Source of the DNA: CAYXDR01 sp046498185
GTDB taxonomy: Bacteria > Desulfobacterota > DSM-4660 > Desulfatiglandales > Desulfatiglandaceae
Assembly (NCBI GenBank): GCA_046498185.1
Contig: JAWOBE010000095.1
Location: 1-29,773, forward strand
Direction: 5' to 3'
Length of the DNA stretch: 29,773 nt
Within the stretch, counting starts at the first letter, position 1; each line of letters starts with the position of its first letter. The notes under the pieces were generated by a model that was given only the letters and a program-made list of their open reading frames with translations, was not told where the DNA came from and ran no database searches. The translations under genes were made by a program, and so were the position numbers. This document shows, piece by piece, positions 8,313 to 16,041 of the stretch.

Positions 8313-9992
8313 TCATCCAAGCATGCCGGATTGCTGAAATTCACCGAAAACCTTTCTCAGAACCCCGCAGATTTCCCCGAGCGTCCCGTAGGCTTTAACC
8401 GCATCATATATGTAAGGGACAAGGTTGTCCGAACCCCTCGCCGCACCTTCGAGGGCCTTGAGGGCTTTCTCCACGGCGGTTGTGTCTCGCCGGGCTTTCA
8501 ATTTTTGCAGTCTTTCAATTTGCGCCGTCCGCATAGCCGGATCGACCCGCATCAATTCCATCGGAGGGTCTTCGTCCATCGTAAACTTGTTTACGCCTAC
8601 TACTATCCGGGACTGCCGTTCCACTTCTTTCTGATAAGTCCAGGCCGCATTCTGTATCTCCTTTTGGATGTACCCGCGCTCGATTGCAGCCACCGACCCA
8701 CCCATTTTGTCGATTTCTTCTATATAATCGGCGGCTTCTTCATAAATCCTGCGTGTCAGTGATTCCACGTAATAGGATCCCGCCATTGGATCGATCGTGT
8801 TGGTTACACCAAGTTCGTGCGCGATAACCTGCTGTGTTCTGAGTGCAATACGGACCGATTCTTCGGTTGGGAGACATAAGGCCTCGTCCATGGAGTTGGT
8901 ATGAAGAGACTGTGTACCACCGAGCACAGCGGCCAGGGCCTGGAAGGCGACACGCATAATGTTGTTCTTGGGTTGCTGGGCGGTCAGCGAACAGCCGGCA
9001 GTCTGGGTATGGAACCGGATCATCATGCTTCTCGGCTCAACCGCTTTGAAACGGTTTTTCATGATCTCCGCCCAAAGTCGGCGTGCCGCCCTGAACTTGG
9101 CGACTTCCTCGAAGAAATCCTGGTGACAGCAAAAAAAGAAAGCCAGTCTGGGGCCGAATTCGTCCACATCGAGGCCTGCATCCAGCGCCGATTGTACATA
9201 AGAGATCGCATTTGAAAGCGTGAAAGCAACTTCCTGCACCGCCGTGCACCCGGCTTCCCTCATATGATAGCCGCTGATGCTGATGGTGTTCCACAGCGGC
9301 ACCTTTTCCGAACAATAGGCGAAGGTGTCGGTGATGATCCTCATGGAGGGTTTCGGCGGAAATATGTAGGTGCCACGAGAGGAATACTCCTTCAGGATGT
9401 CGTTCTGTATGGTGCCGCGCAGCTTTTCGGGGGGCACTCCCTGCTTTTCGGCCATGGCTATATACATTGCGAGAAGTACGGCCGCCGGCGCGTTTATTGT
9501 CATCGATGCGCTGACTTTATCGAGTGGAATCTTTTTGAACAGGATCTCGATGTCTTCGAGGGAATCTATCGCGACTCCCACTTTTCCGACTTCCCCGATG
9601 GCAATTTCGTGGTCCGAATCATAGCCGATCTGGGTGGGCAGATCGAATGCCACCGAAAGCCCTGTCTGCCCCTGTTCGAGCAGGTAGCGGTAACGGCGGT
9701 TGGATTCCTCAGCCGATGCAAAACCTGCGTACTGGCGCATCGTCCAGAATCTCCCCCGGTACATGGTGGGCTGGACCCCCCGGGTATAAGGGTAGCGGCC
9801 CGGGAAGCCCAGCTCGGACTCATAATCCAGGTCTTCGGTGTCGAGAGGAGTATAGAGCCTGTTTACAGGAAGGCCGGAGAGAGTGACGAATTCCGGTTTC
9901 ATTTCCTTCCGGGCCGGACCCTTTTCGTCAATTTCTTCGTTCCACCGCTGGTGCGCCTCCCGCAGTTTTTCGAGGTCCCTGTCTTGCGTCAT
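8313..9992 (-). CDS. mcmA1: Methylmalonyl-CoA mutase, catalytic subunit
   Basis: Catalytic TIM-barrel subunit that interconverts (R)-methylmalonyl-CoA and succinyl-CoA with adenosylcobalamin on the partner subunit. At 559 aa it has the length of split-type large subunits. Substrate-selecting residues of true methylmalonyl-CoA mutases are present: Tyr88 in MRQYAGF, Gln196 and Arg206 in IQNDILKEYSSR, and Tyr242-His243 in SGYHM. These correspond to Tyr89, Gln197, Arg207, Tyr243 and His244 of the Propionibacterium enzyme. Isobutyryl-CoA mutases carry Phe and Gln at the first and third of these, so that activity is unlikely. ATG 9992 has a strong AGGAGGT site. It follows the carboxyltransferase gene by 17 bp and overlaps the small-subunit frame by up to 4 bp. 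It serves propionyl-CoA oxidation or formation. Confidence 0.95.
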   Translation of the reverse strand: MTQDRDLEKLREAHQRWNEEIDEKGPARKEMKPEFVTLSGLPVNRLYTPLDTEDLDYESELGFPGRYPYTRGVQPTMYRGRFWTMRQYAGFASAEESNRRYRYLLEQGQTGLSVAFDLPTQIGYDSDHEIAIGEVGKVGVAIDSLEDIEILFKKIPLDKVSASMTINAPAAVLLAMYIAMAEKQGVPPEKLRGTIQNDILKEYSSRGTYIFPPKPSMRIITDTFAYCSEKVPLWNTISISGYHMREAGCTAVQEVAFTLSNAISYVQSALDAGLDVDEFGPRLAFFFCCHQDFFEEVAKFRAARRLWAEIMKNRFKAVEPRSMMIRFHTQTAGCSLTAQQPKNNIMRVAFQALAAVLGGTQSLHTNSMDEALCLPTEESVRIALRTQQVIAHELGVTNTIDPMAGSYYVESLTRRIYEEAADYIEEIDKMGGSVAAIERGYIQKEIQNAAWTYQKEVERQSRIVVGVNKFTMDEDPPMELMRVDPAMRTAQIERLQKLKARRDTTAVEKALKALEGAARGSDNLVPYIYDAVKAYGTLGEICGVLRKVFGEFQQSGMLG

Positions 9993-10009
9993 GACTTTTA
10001 CCTCCTGGC

Positions 10010-11560
10010 CTAAAGCGGGATATTACCGTGGCGCCGCAACGGGATGGCATCCCGCTTGTCTTTCAGCATCATCAGGGCTTTAATCAACTGGGGCCGGGTG
10101 TTTTCAGGAAAGATGATTTTGTCGATGTAGCCCAGCTCGGCGGCCTTGAACGGGCTCGCAAAACTGTTTCGATATTCCTCGACCAGTTTTGCGCGGGTGG
10201 CCTCAGGATCGTCGGACTCGGCTATCTGTTTTCTGAAAATGATGTTGACCGCGCCTTCAGGACCCATTACCGCGATTTCGGCCGTGGGGTATGCGTAATT
10301 GATATCCCCGCCGTGATGTTTGCTTGACATCACGTCATAAGCGCCACCGTAAGCCTTGCGGGTGACGATTGAGATCTTCGGAACCGTTGCTTCGCAGTAT
10401 GCGTAAATTATCTTGGCCCCGTGCTTGATGATTCCCCTGAATTCCTGCCCCACGCCTGGAAGGAATCCGGGAACATCGACGAAAGTCACCAGCGGAATGT
10501 TGAAAGAATCGCAAGTCCGGACGAACCTGGCGCATTTTATGGAAGCATCAATATCAAGGCAGCCGGCAAGCGCTTTTGGCTGGTTCCCGACTATGCCCAC
10601 TACAAAGCCGTTAAGGCGTCCGAAACCGACGATCATGTTGGTCGCATAGTGACGCTGCACCTCGAAAAAATGCCTTCCGTCAAGCACGCATTCTATGATT
10701 TGTTTCATGTCGTAGGGCTTTCGCGGATTTGTAGGAACCATCTGGTTCAGCTCTTTGTCGATGCGCATCGGATCATCCGTGCATTCGACGCATGGGGGCT
10801 TCTCACGGTAGTTTTGGGGAAGATATGAAAGCAGCTGTTTTACGCGGTCGAGAGCTTCTTTGTCCGAATCCTCGGCAAAATGGGCAACTCCGCTCTTCGT
10901 GTTGTGGGTCAGGGCGCCGCCGAGCTGCTCGGGGGTCACCTGCTCGCCGGTTACCGCGCGGATCACTTCGGGGCCGGTTATAAACATATTGCTGGTTTTT
11001 TTGACCATGATCACGAAGTCCGTCAAGGCCGGGGAATAAACCGCACCGCCGGCGCAGGGCCCCATAATCACCGATATCTGCGGAACGACGCCGGATGCAT
11101 GTACATTACGTTTGAAGATCTCGCCGTAGCTGCCCAGGCTGACGACCCCCTCCTGGATGCGCGCACCTCCGGAATCGTTCAGCCCTATTACCGGCGCTCC
11201 GTTTTTGATCGCAAGATCCATGATCTTGCAAACTTTTTCACCAAAAGGACCGCTCAGGGAGCCGCCCAGAACCGTGAAGTCCTGGGAAAAAACGAACACC
11301 TTCCGGCCGTCGATCGTCCCGTAGCCGGTGACGACGCCGTCCCCGGGAATCTTGTTCTTTTCCATCCCAAAATCATAACACCGGTGCACGACGAATTTAT
11401 CGATTTCTTCAAAACTGCCTTCGTCGAGCAGATAGTCAAGCCGCTCCCTGGCGGTCATTTTTCCCTTTGCATGCTGCTTTTCTATCCGTTTGGCGCCTCC
11501 GCCGACTTCGGCTTCGCGGTTTCTGCGATCGAGTTCGGCTATTTTGTCTTCTATATTCAT
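10010..11560 (-). CDS. Acyl-CoA carboxyltransferase subunit (propionyl-CoA carboxylase beta / methylmalonyl-CoA decarboxylase alpha type)
   Basis: Biotin-dependent carboxyltransferase of 516 aa with two crotonase-fold halves. It begins with ERLDYLLDEGSFEE, and it carries the acyl-CoA-binding stretch LNDSGGARIQEGV, the FITGPEVIRAVTGE segment and the biotin-side IVTRKAYGGAYDVM. It ends in HGNIPL as this family does. It moves CO2 between carboxybiotin and propionyl-CoA to give methylmalonyl-CoA, or the reverse. Upstream lies a tiny biotin carrier and downstream the mutase, so the substrate assignment is strong. No biotin carboxylase gene is near, so it could belong to propionyl-CoA carboxylase (pccB), transcarboxylase or methylmalonyl-CoA decarboxylase (mmdA). 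GGGGAGA precedes ATG 11560. Confidence 0.92.
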   Translation of the reverse strand: MNIEDKIAELDRRNREAEVGGGAKRIEKQHAKGKMTARERLDYLLDEGSFEEIDKFVVHRCYDFGMEKNKIPGDGVVTGYGTIDGRKVFVFSQDFTVLGGSLSGPFGEKVCKIMDLAIKNGAPVIGLNDSGGARIQEGVVSLGSYGEIFKRNVHASGVVPQISVIMGPCAGGAVYSPALTDFVIMVKKTSNMFITGPEVIRAVTGEQVTPEQLGGALTHNTKSGVAHFAEDSDKEALDRVKQLLSYLPQNYREKPPCVECTDDPMRIDKELNQMVPTNPRKPYDMKQIIECVLDGRHFFEVQRHYATNMIVGFGRLNGFVVGIVGNQPKALAGCLDIDASIKCARFVRTCDSFNIPLVTFVDVPGFLPGVGQEFRGIIKHGAKIIYAYCEATVPKISIVTRKAYGGAYDVMSSKHHGGDINYAYPTAEIAVMGPEGAVNIIFRKQIAESDDPEATRAKLVEEYRNSFASPFKAAELGYIDKIIFPENTRPQLIKALMMLKDKRDAIPLRRHGNIPL

Positions 11561-11570
11561 CTAATTCTCC

Positions 11571-11604
11571 CCGGACTGCCCACCGCCGGCGACGGGCAGT
11601 CCGG
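11571..11604 (-). promoter_or_regulatory. 11-bp stem-loop between biotin carrier and carboxyltransferase genes
   Basis: Perfect inverted repeat CCGGACTGCCC (11571-11581) and GGGCAGTCCGG (11594-11604) with a 12-base loop, inside the 59-bp gap between the two genes. In the minus-strand mRNA the stem ends directly against the GGGGAGA ribosome-binding site of the carboxyltransferase. There is no T-run after it, so it is not a standard intrinsic terminator. It may set the ratio of the two proteins through RNA processing or stability, or by partly masking the ribosome site. Confidence 0.7.
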
Positions 11605-11619
11605 CATCCCGGTAGGCCT

Positions 11620-11847
11620 TCACGAAAGTTCCACCAGCACGCCGTCAGCTTCGACCGCGTCTCCTTCCCTACACGCGATCTCCGCTACTGTTCCGGATTC
11701 GGATGCGACAACGGGAATCTCCATTTTCATCGCTTCGATGACGACAACCTCATCACCTTCGGAGACCTGGTCTCCCACCTTTACACGGACATCAATAACT
11801 TTACCAGCCATTGGAGCAATGATTTCACCCACGGTTTTAACCTCCAT
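11620..11847 (-). CDS. Stand-alone biotin carrier (biotinyl domain) protein
   Basis: A 75-aa protein consisting of a single biotin/lipoyl attachment domain. It has the biotinylation motif EAMKME with the modified lysine at residue 41, preceded by APMAGKVIDVRVKVGD. It lacks the Ala/Pro-rich linker found in gamma subunits of sodium-pumping decarboxylases, so it is a minimal soluble carrier. It would carry carboxybiotin to the carboxyltransferase encoded 59 bp downstream. It is the first gene of the minus-strand run; translation from ATG 11847 has only a weak ribosome site. The Met-Lys-Met context marks biotin rather than lipoate. Confidence 0.92.
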   Translation of the reverse strand: MEVKTVGEIIAPMAGKVIDVRVKVGDQVSEGDEVVVIEAMKMEIPVVASESGTVAEIACREGDAVEADGVLVELS

Positions 11848-11901
11848 TTCTGTTAAGTTAGGTCCAAAAAAATATGCCTGCCAACAATCCCGATTTAGAA
11901 C

Positions 11902-11919
11902 CGGCCGTAAAAACGGCCG
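11902..11919. repeat. 7-bp stem-loop upstream of the biotin carrier gene
   Basis: CGGCCGT and ACGGCCG flank an AAAA loop. It lies in the probable leader of the minus-strand run, downstream of the TATAAA element at 11936-11941. No adjacent T-run is present on either strand, so a leader structure or protein site is as likely as termination. Confidence 0.5.
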
Positions 11920-11935
11920 TTCTCAAATTAAAAGA

Positions 11936-11966
11936 TTTATATCGCTTCATTCCTGTTTTATGTCAA
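11936..11966 (-). promoter_or_regulatory. Candidate promoter of the methylmalonyl-CoA run
   Basis: On the minus strand TTGACA (11966-11961) is followed after 19 bases by TATAAA (11941-11936). The -35 matches consensus, but the 19-base spacing is long; GATATA at spacing 17 is an alternative -10. Position and strand suit transcription of the biotin carrier gene and the genes after it. Confidence 0.4.
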
Positions 11967-11995
11967 GGATTATATACGATCATTTTGTAGGCGCC

Positions 11996-12024
11996 TTGAC
12001 ATAATGCAATATATTAACTAATCT
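11996..12024 (+). promoter_or_regulatory. Candidate promoter of pilC, mirrored -35 box
   Basis: TTGACA at 11996-12001 with a weak TAATCT at 12019-12024 (spacing 17). The box is part of an inverted repeat TGTCAAGG (11961-11968) and CCTTGACA (11994-12001), so the -35 elements of the two divergent units are mirror images. A TATAAT at 12104-12109 lies too close to the pilC start to be its likely -10. Confidence 0.35.
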
Positions 12025-12120
12025 TGAGTCATATGATATGCAGAATGATAAACGCTTGTAATGAATAATATTTATCGATTTTTTTGGTAGAATAAAGGTG
12101 AAATATAATCAGAGGGTGTT

Positions 12121-13329
12121 ATGACTGTTTATAAATGGGTTGGCGTCACGCGCAAAGGAAAAACTGTGAAAGGGCAAGTGGAGGCTCAAGATGAGCGTTT
12201 TGCCAGGGCGCAGCTTAAACGCCGGAACGTTACGGTAAAGAAAATCAAGGCCAAGCCGAAGGATATATTTGAAAATATATCATTTTTTAAACCTAAAGTT
12301 ACCAAGAAAGATGTCGTTGTTTTCACCCGCCAGTTTTCGACGATGATCGACGCGGGTCTGCCGCTGGTGCAGGGACTTCGTATCCTGGCAGAGCAGCATG
12401 AGAAGAAAACTTTTAAAGAAATACTCAGGAGGATCGTGCGAGATGTGGCGGGCGGTTCAAGTCTGGCGGATGCCCTGAAAAAACATCCAGCCCAGTTTGA
12501 TGAGCTGATCGTAAACCTGGTGGCTGCGGGGGAGATGGGCGGGATCCTGGATACGATCCTTCAGCGGGTTGCAGCATACATAGAGAAGGCGGAAAAGCTT
12601 AAGAGCCGGATAAAGGGTGCGATGACCTACCCGATCGTTGTCATTGCGGTGGCGATTATTGTTATCTCTATAATAATGATTTTCGTGATCCCCGTTTTCC
12701 AGGAAATGTTCGCAGATTTAGGCTCGGCACTTCCTGCACCGACACAGCTCGTGGTAAATATCAGCAATTTTACAAAAGATAATGTTTTCTATATGATAGG
12801 TATTATCATCGCCTTTTGTTTTCTATTCAGAAAATACCGGAATACAAAAAGAGGTAGAAGACAAACCGATGCGATTTCTTTGAAATTACCGATTTTCGGT
12901 TCCCTTCTTAAAAAAGTCGCGGTTGCTCGCTTCACCCGGACATTGAGTACCATGCTCAGCAGCGGCGTCACAATCCTCGACGCCATGGAAATCGTCGCAA
13001 GAACATCCGGAAATGTGATTTTTGAGGAGGTGATCCTGGAGGCCAGGAGCGGCATTGCGGAGGGACAGACGATTGCGGAGCCTTTATCGGAGAGTGAAAT
13101 TTTCCCCAGTATGGTCGTTCAGATGATTGCCGTTGGAGAAGCGACGGGGGCCCTTGATGCAATGCTTGGAAAAATCGCTGACTTTTATGATGCGGAGGTG
13201 GATACGGCCGTTGATGCATTAACTTCGATGCTGGAGCCGCTTCTGATGGTGTTTTTAGGTGGGGTCATCGGGGGCTTGGTGATCGCTATGTATCTGCCTA
13301 TATTTCAGATGGCGGGCGCAATGGGTTAG
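12121..13329 (+). CDS. pilC: Type IV pilus / type II secretion inner-membrane platform protein
   Basis: Polytopic inner-membrane protein of 402 aa, the standard PilC/GspF length, that anchors the assembly ATPase and drives pilin polymerisation. It has two T2SSF domains: the first (about 70-190) has FTRQFSTMIDAGLPLVQGL and the second (about 270-395) has FTRTLSTMLSSGVTILDAM. Three hydrophobic segments lie near 170-192, 220-237 and 372-392. The N-terminal Tyr-Lys-Trp beta element is typical of PilC. AGAGGG precedes ATG 12121. No pilin, PilB, PilT or PilM-Q gene lies in the window, so it is either separated from its cluster or the cluster is broken up. The next gene follows within about 10 to 136 bp on the same strand, depending on that gene's start. 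Confidence 0.92.
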   Translation: MTVYKWVGVTRKGKTVKGQVEAQDERFARAQLKRRNVTVKKIKAKPKDIFENISFFKPKVTKKDVVVFTRQFSTMIDAGLPLVQGLRILAEQHEKKTFKEILRRIVRDVAGGSSLADALKKHPAQFDELIVNLVAAGEMGGILDTILQRVAAYIEKAEKLKSRIKGAMTYPIVVIAVAIIVISIIMIFVIPVFQEMFADLGSALPAPTQLVVNISNFTKDNVFYMIGIIIAFCFLFRKYRNTKRGRRQTDAISLKLPIFGSLLKKVAVARFTRTLSTMLSSGVTILDAMEIVARTSGNVIFEEVILEARSGIAEGQTIAEPLSESEIFPSMVVQMIAVGEATGALDAMLGKIADFYDAEVDTAVDALTSMLEPLLMVFLGGVIGGLVIAMYLPIFQMAGAMG

Positions 13330-13465
13330 ACGTCGGAGTATGTCCGGAGCCGCTAAAGAATTCCAAAACACAAGCTCATCGGAAGAAGGTTGTTCGACTT
13401 GTTGCGCAGAAACAAAAAGACAGGTGGTCTTGATTTTCGGTTCGAACGACCTATACTGTGGCACA

Positions 13466-15985
13466 ATGAACGGATCCGACGACACACCGATTTTTGAGCA
13501 GGCCTGGTTTTCCGGCATTCAACGCCCAGGCCGTTATATCGGCGGCGAGGTGAACGCCGTGCGCAAGGATCCGGAAAACATCGATGTAACCATGGCACTC
13601 GCGTTTCCGGACGTTTATGAAATCGGTATGTCCCACCTCGGGTTAAAAATCCTCTACGAGATTCTGAACGGGTACGAGTGGCTGGCCGCCGAAAGGGTTT
13701 TCTGCCCTTGGACGGATATGGAAAGGGAGCTTTCGGCCCGTTCTATCCGCCTTGCCGGTCTTGAAACCGGTCGTCCGCTCTCCCGGTTCGATATTGTGGG
13801 TTTCAGCTTGCAGCATGAACTTTGTTTCACGAACGTGCTGACGATGCTGGAGCTGGGGGGGATAGGGCTGGAAGCGGTCGAGCGGGAGGATCGTTGGCCA
13901 TTAGTGCTTGCCGGTGGGCCCGCCTGTTTCAATCCTGAACCGGTTGCCGGCCTTTTCGATGCGTTTGTAATAGGCGACGGAGAAGAGGTCAGCGTAGAGA
14001 TATGCCGCATCGTCCGGGAAGCGGGTGGGCGTGGCGCGAGGGAAAAGGCCGAAGTAATCAAAAAGTTACGTGGAATTTCAGGAGTTTATATCCCTTCAGA
14101 TTTCTCGGTGCGCTATTTTCCGGCTGGACCCGTTTCAGAAATCAGTTCGCGCGGCGGGTCTCCGGCTGTGATTCGAAAGGCGATAGTACCTGATTTGAAC
14201 CGTCAACCTTACCCGGTCCGACAGGTGGTTCCACATACCGAGCTTGTGCACGACAGGATCTCCGTTGAAATTTCCCGCGGATGCACAAGGGGATGCCGGT
14301 TCTGCCAGGCCGGGATGATTTATCGGCCCGTCAGGGAACGGGACCCGACTGCAATCCTTTCATACGCCGAAAATGTCTTGCGTTCAACCGGATACGACGA
14401 GCTGTCTTTGCTTTCGTTAAGCGCCGGAGACCACACTTGTATAGAACAGATTCTGACCAGCTTGATGGATCGATACAGTTCGGAGAATATCGCAGTCAGC
14501 CTCCCGTCGCTCAGGATGGACAGCGTTGGTCGGGCATTGATGGAACAAATCAAACGGGTCCGCAAAACCGGCTTTACCATGGCTCCCGAAGCTGGAAGCG
14601 AGAGACTCCGCCGGGTTATAAACAAGGGGCTGAGCGAGGAAGAAATACTCGAAACCGCAAGAACCGTTTACCAGGCTGGGTGGAACCTTATAAAACTATA
14701 TTTCATGGTCGGACTTCCGCTGGAACGAGAAGAGGACATCGCTGAAATTTCAAGGCTTTCGAGGCGTATACTGGCACAGGGGCCGAAGGGGGGAAGGCGT
14801 AACACCCTAAATGTCAGCGTCGCAGGTTTTGTTCCGAAGGCTCATACGCCGTTCATGTGGCGCCCTCAGCTTTCCATAGCTGAAACCACCGACCGCCTTA
14901 TGCGGATCAGGGAGGATCTGCGGGGCCGAGGTGTCAAGGTGAAATGGAACCAGCCGGAAATAAGCTGGCTGGAGGGCATTTTTTCACGCGGGGACCGCCG
15001 CTTGCTTCCAGCGGTAATTGAAGCATGGCGTTTGGGGGCGCGTTTCGACGCCTGGAGCGAAAAGCTGAAACTCGATGTGTGGAGGGAAGCTTTCGATAAA
15101 ACGGGCATAGATCCTGATATTTATCTTTATAGGGAACGCTCTCCTGATGAGATTTTTCCTTGGGATCACATCGATTCCGGCGTAACCAAAGATTATTTGA
15201 GGCAGGAATGGATTCGAGCGCAGGCGGAGCAGCCCACCCCCGACTGCAGGAAAATTTGCCTGAAATGCGGCGTTTGCGACGGCCGGGAAATCCGGCCGGT
15301 GGAGGTAACGAATTGGGAATTACCCGCACCGGAGATTGATAAGAACGAGTGCTCATCTGAAACCGTCTACCGCGTTACATATACCAAGTTGGACGAGGCC
15401 AGGCACTTGGGGCATCTTGAACTTGTAAAGGCGTTTTTGCGTGCATTTCGGAGGGCCGGGCTTCCGCTGGTGCATTCCGGCGGGTTTCATCCCAAGCCCA
15501 GGATTTCTTTTGCGGGCGCGCTTCCGGTCGGCACAGAGAGCCTTCATGAAACGGCGGTGATACGGGCTGCAGGGTCACCTTCTCCGGATGCCGTCAGGGA
15601 AAAACTTAACCGCCGGCTGCCTGTCGGGTTGGCCGTCACGTTGATTGAGCCTGTGCGCGCTGGTTCGAAGAGCCTTCGTATAGAAGAAAGCCGTTACCGA
15701 GTCACCGTGCCGGGAAAGGTGCTGAAAAAAGAAGCGGCAGCAAAGTTTATGCAGTCGGACCATTTTCATGTTGTAAAAATCGACAAAAAAGGGCAACATA
15801 AAGTCGATATTCGGGCGATCGTGAAAATGATGGAGTTGATTTCATCATGTGAAGTCGACCTAAAGATCGCCCACAATGCCGGCCCCATGTTCAAGCCCGC
15901 CGAAATAGTCGCTCGGGTCTTCGATTTAAGTCGTTCGTCCACAGAAGGCCTTAGGGTGCTTAAAACCGGCCAGACTTTGAAATAG
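13466..15985 (+). CDS. B12-binding-type radical SAM protein fused to DUF2344 (TIGR03960 + TIGR03936)
   Basis: Large fusion of 839 aa. The N-terminal part contains RPGRYIGGE and a cobalamin-binding-like region. It is followed by a radical SAM domain with Cys273, Cys277 and Cys280 in CTRGCRFC, which ligate the [4Fe-4S] cluster. A Cys-rich segment (CRKICLKCGVC) and a C-terminal DUF2344 domain beginning near YRVTYTKLDEARHLGHLE complete it. This pair of families is often encoded next to ribonuclease G, as here, and is thought to act in RNA or ribosome-related modification; the reaction is unknown. ATG 13466 fits the family start, but an in-frame ATG at 13340 adds 42 residues with a Cys-Ser-Thr-Cys-Cys stretch. 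Neither has a good ribosome site; a TTGATT-N16-TATACT element lies at 13430-13457. Confidence 0.87.
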   Translation: MNGSDDTPIFEQAWFSGIQRPGRYIGGEVNAVRKDPENIDVTMALAFPDVYEIGMSHLGLKILYEILNGYEWLAAERVFCPWTDMERELSARSIRLAGLETGRPLSRFDIVGFSLQHELCFTNVLTMLELGGIGLEAVEREDRWPLVLAGGPACFNPEPVAGLFDAFVIGDGEEVSVEICRIVREAGGRGAREKAEVIKKLRGISGVYIPSDFSVRYFPAGPVSEISSRGGSPAVIRKAIVPDLNRQPYPVRQVVPHTELVHDRISVEISRGCTRGCRFCQAGMIYRPVRERDPTAILSYAENVLRSTGYDELSLLSLSAGDHTCIEQILTSLMDRYSSENIAVSLPSLRMDSVGRALMEQIKRVRKTGFTMAPEAGSERLRRVINKGLSEEEILETARTVYQAGWNLIKLYFMVGLPLEREEDIAEISRLSRRILAQGPKGGRRNTLNVSVAGFVPKAHTPFMWRPQLSIAETTDRLMRIREDLRGRGVKVKWNQPEISWLEGIFSRGDRRLLPAVIEAWRLGARFDAWSEKLKLDVWREAFDKTGIDPDIYLYRERSPDEIFPWDHIDSGVTKDYLRQEWIRAQAEQPTPDCRKICLKCGVCDGREIRPVEVTNWELPAPEIDKNECSSETVYRVTYTKLDEARHLGHLELVKAFLRAFRRAGLPLVHSGGFHPKPRISFAGALPVGTESLHETAVIRAAGSPSPDAVREKLNRRLPVGLAVTLIEPVRAGSKSLRIEESRYRVTVPGKVLKKEAAAKFMQSDHFHVVKIDKKGQHKVDIRAIVKMMELISSCEVDLKIAHNAGPMFKPAEIVARVFDLSRSSTEGLRVLKTGQTLK

Positions 15986-16024
15986 CAAGAAATACGGCGG
16001 GCCTGATCGACCGATCCACAACAA

Positions 16025-16039
16025 CGGGGAGGAACCCCG
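16025..16039 (+). promoter_or_regulatory. Hairpin presenting the rng Shine-Dalgarno sequence
   Basis: CGGGG (16025-16029) and CCCCG (16035-16039) can pair as a 5-bp GC stem with loop AGGAA, directly before ATG 16042. The ribosome-binding bases GGGGAGG overlap the left arm and loop, so folding could limit translation. E. coli RNase E controls its own mRNA through leader hairpins; a similar feedback here is an inference. Confidence 0.55.
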
Positions 16040-16041
16040 GT

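Noticed and set aside
8313..9992. Isobutyryl-CoA or 2-hydroxyisobutyryl-CoA mutase
   Set aside because: Tyr88 and Arg206 are the methylmalonyl-type residues, and the carboxyltransferase/biotin carrier context agrees.
9264..10013. A 249-codon plus-strand open frame opposite the mutase large subunit
   Set aside because: The mutase frame is certain from its active-site residues; this frame has no family features.
11571..11604. Intrinsic terminator between biotin carrier and carboxyltransferase
   Set aside because: The 11-bp stem is not followed by a T-run on the transcribed strand but by the next gene's ribosome site.
10880..12004. A 374-codon plus-strand open frame opposite the carboxyltransferase and biotin carrier genes
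   Set aside because: It is antisense to two genes with clear family motifs, shows no recognisable domain, and such long shadows are expected in GC-rich codon-biased DNA.
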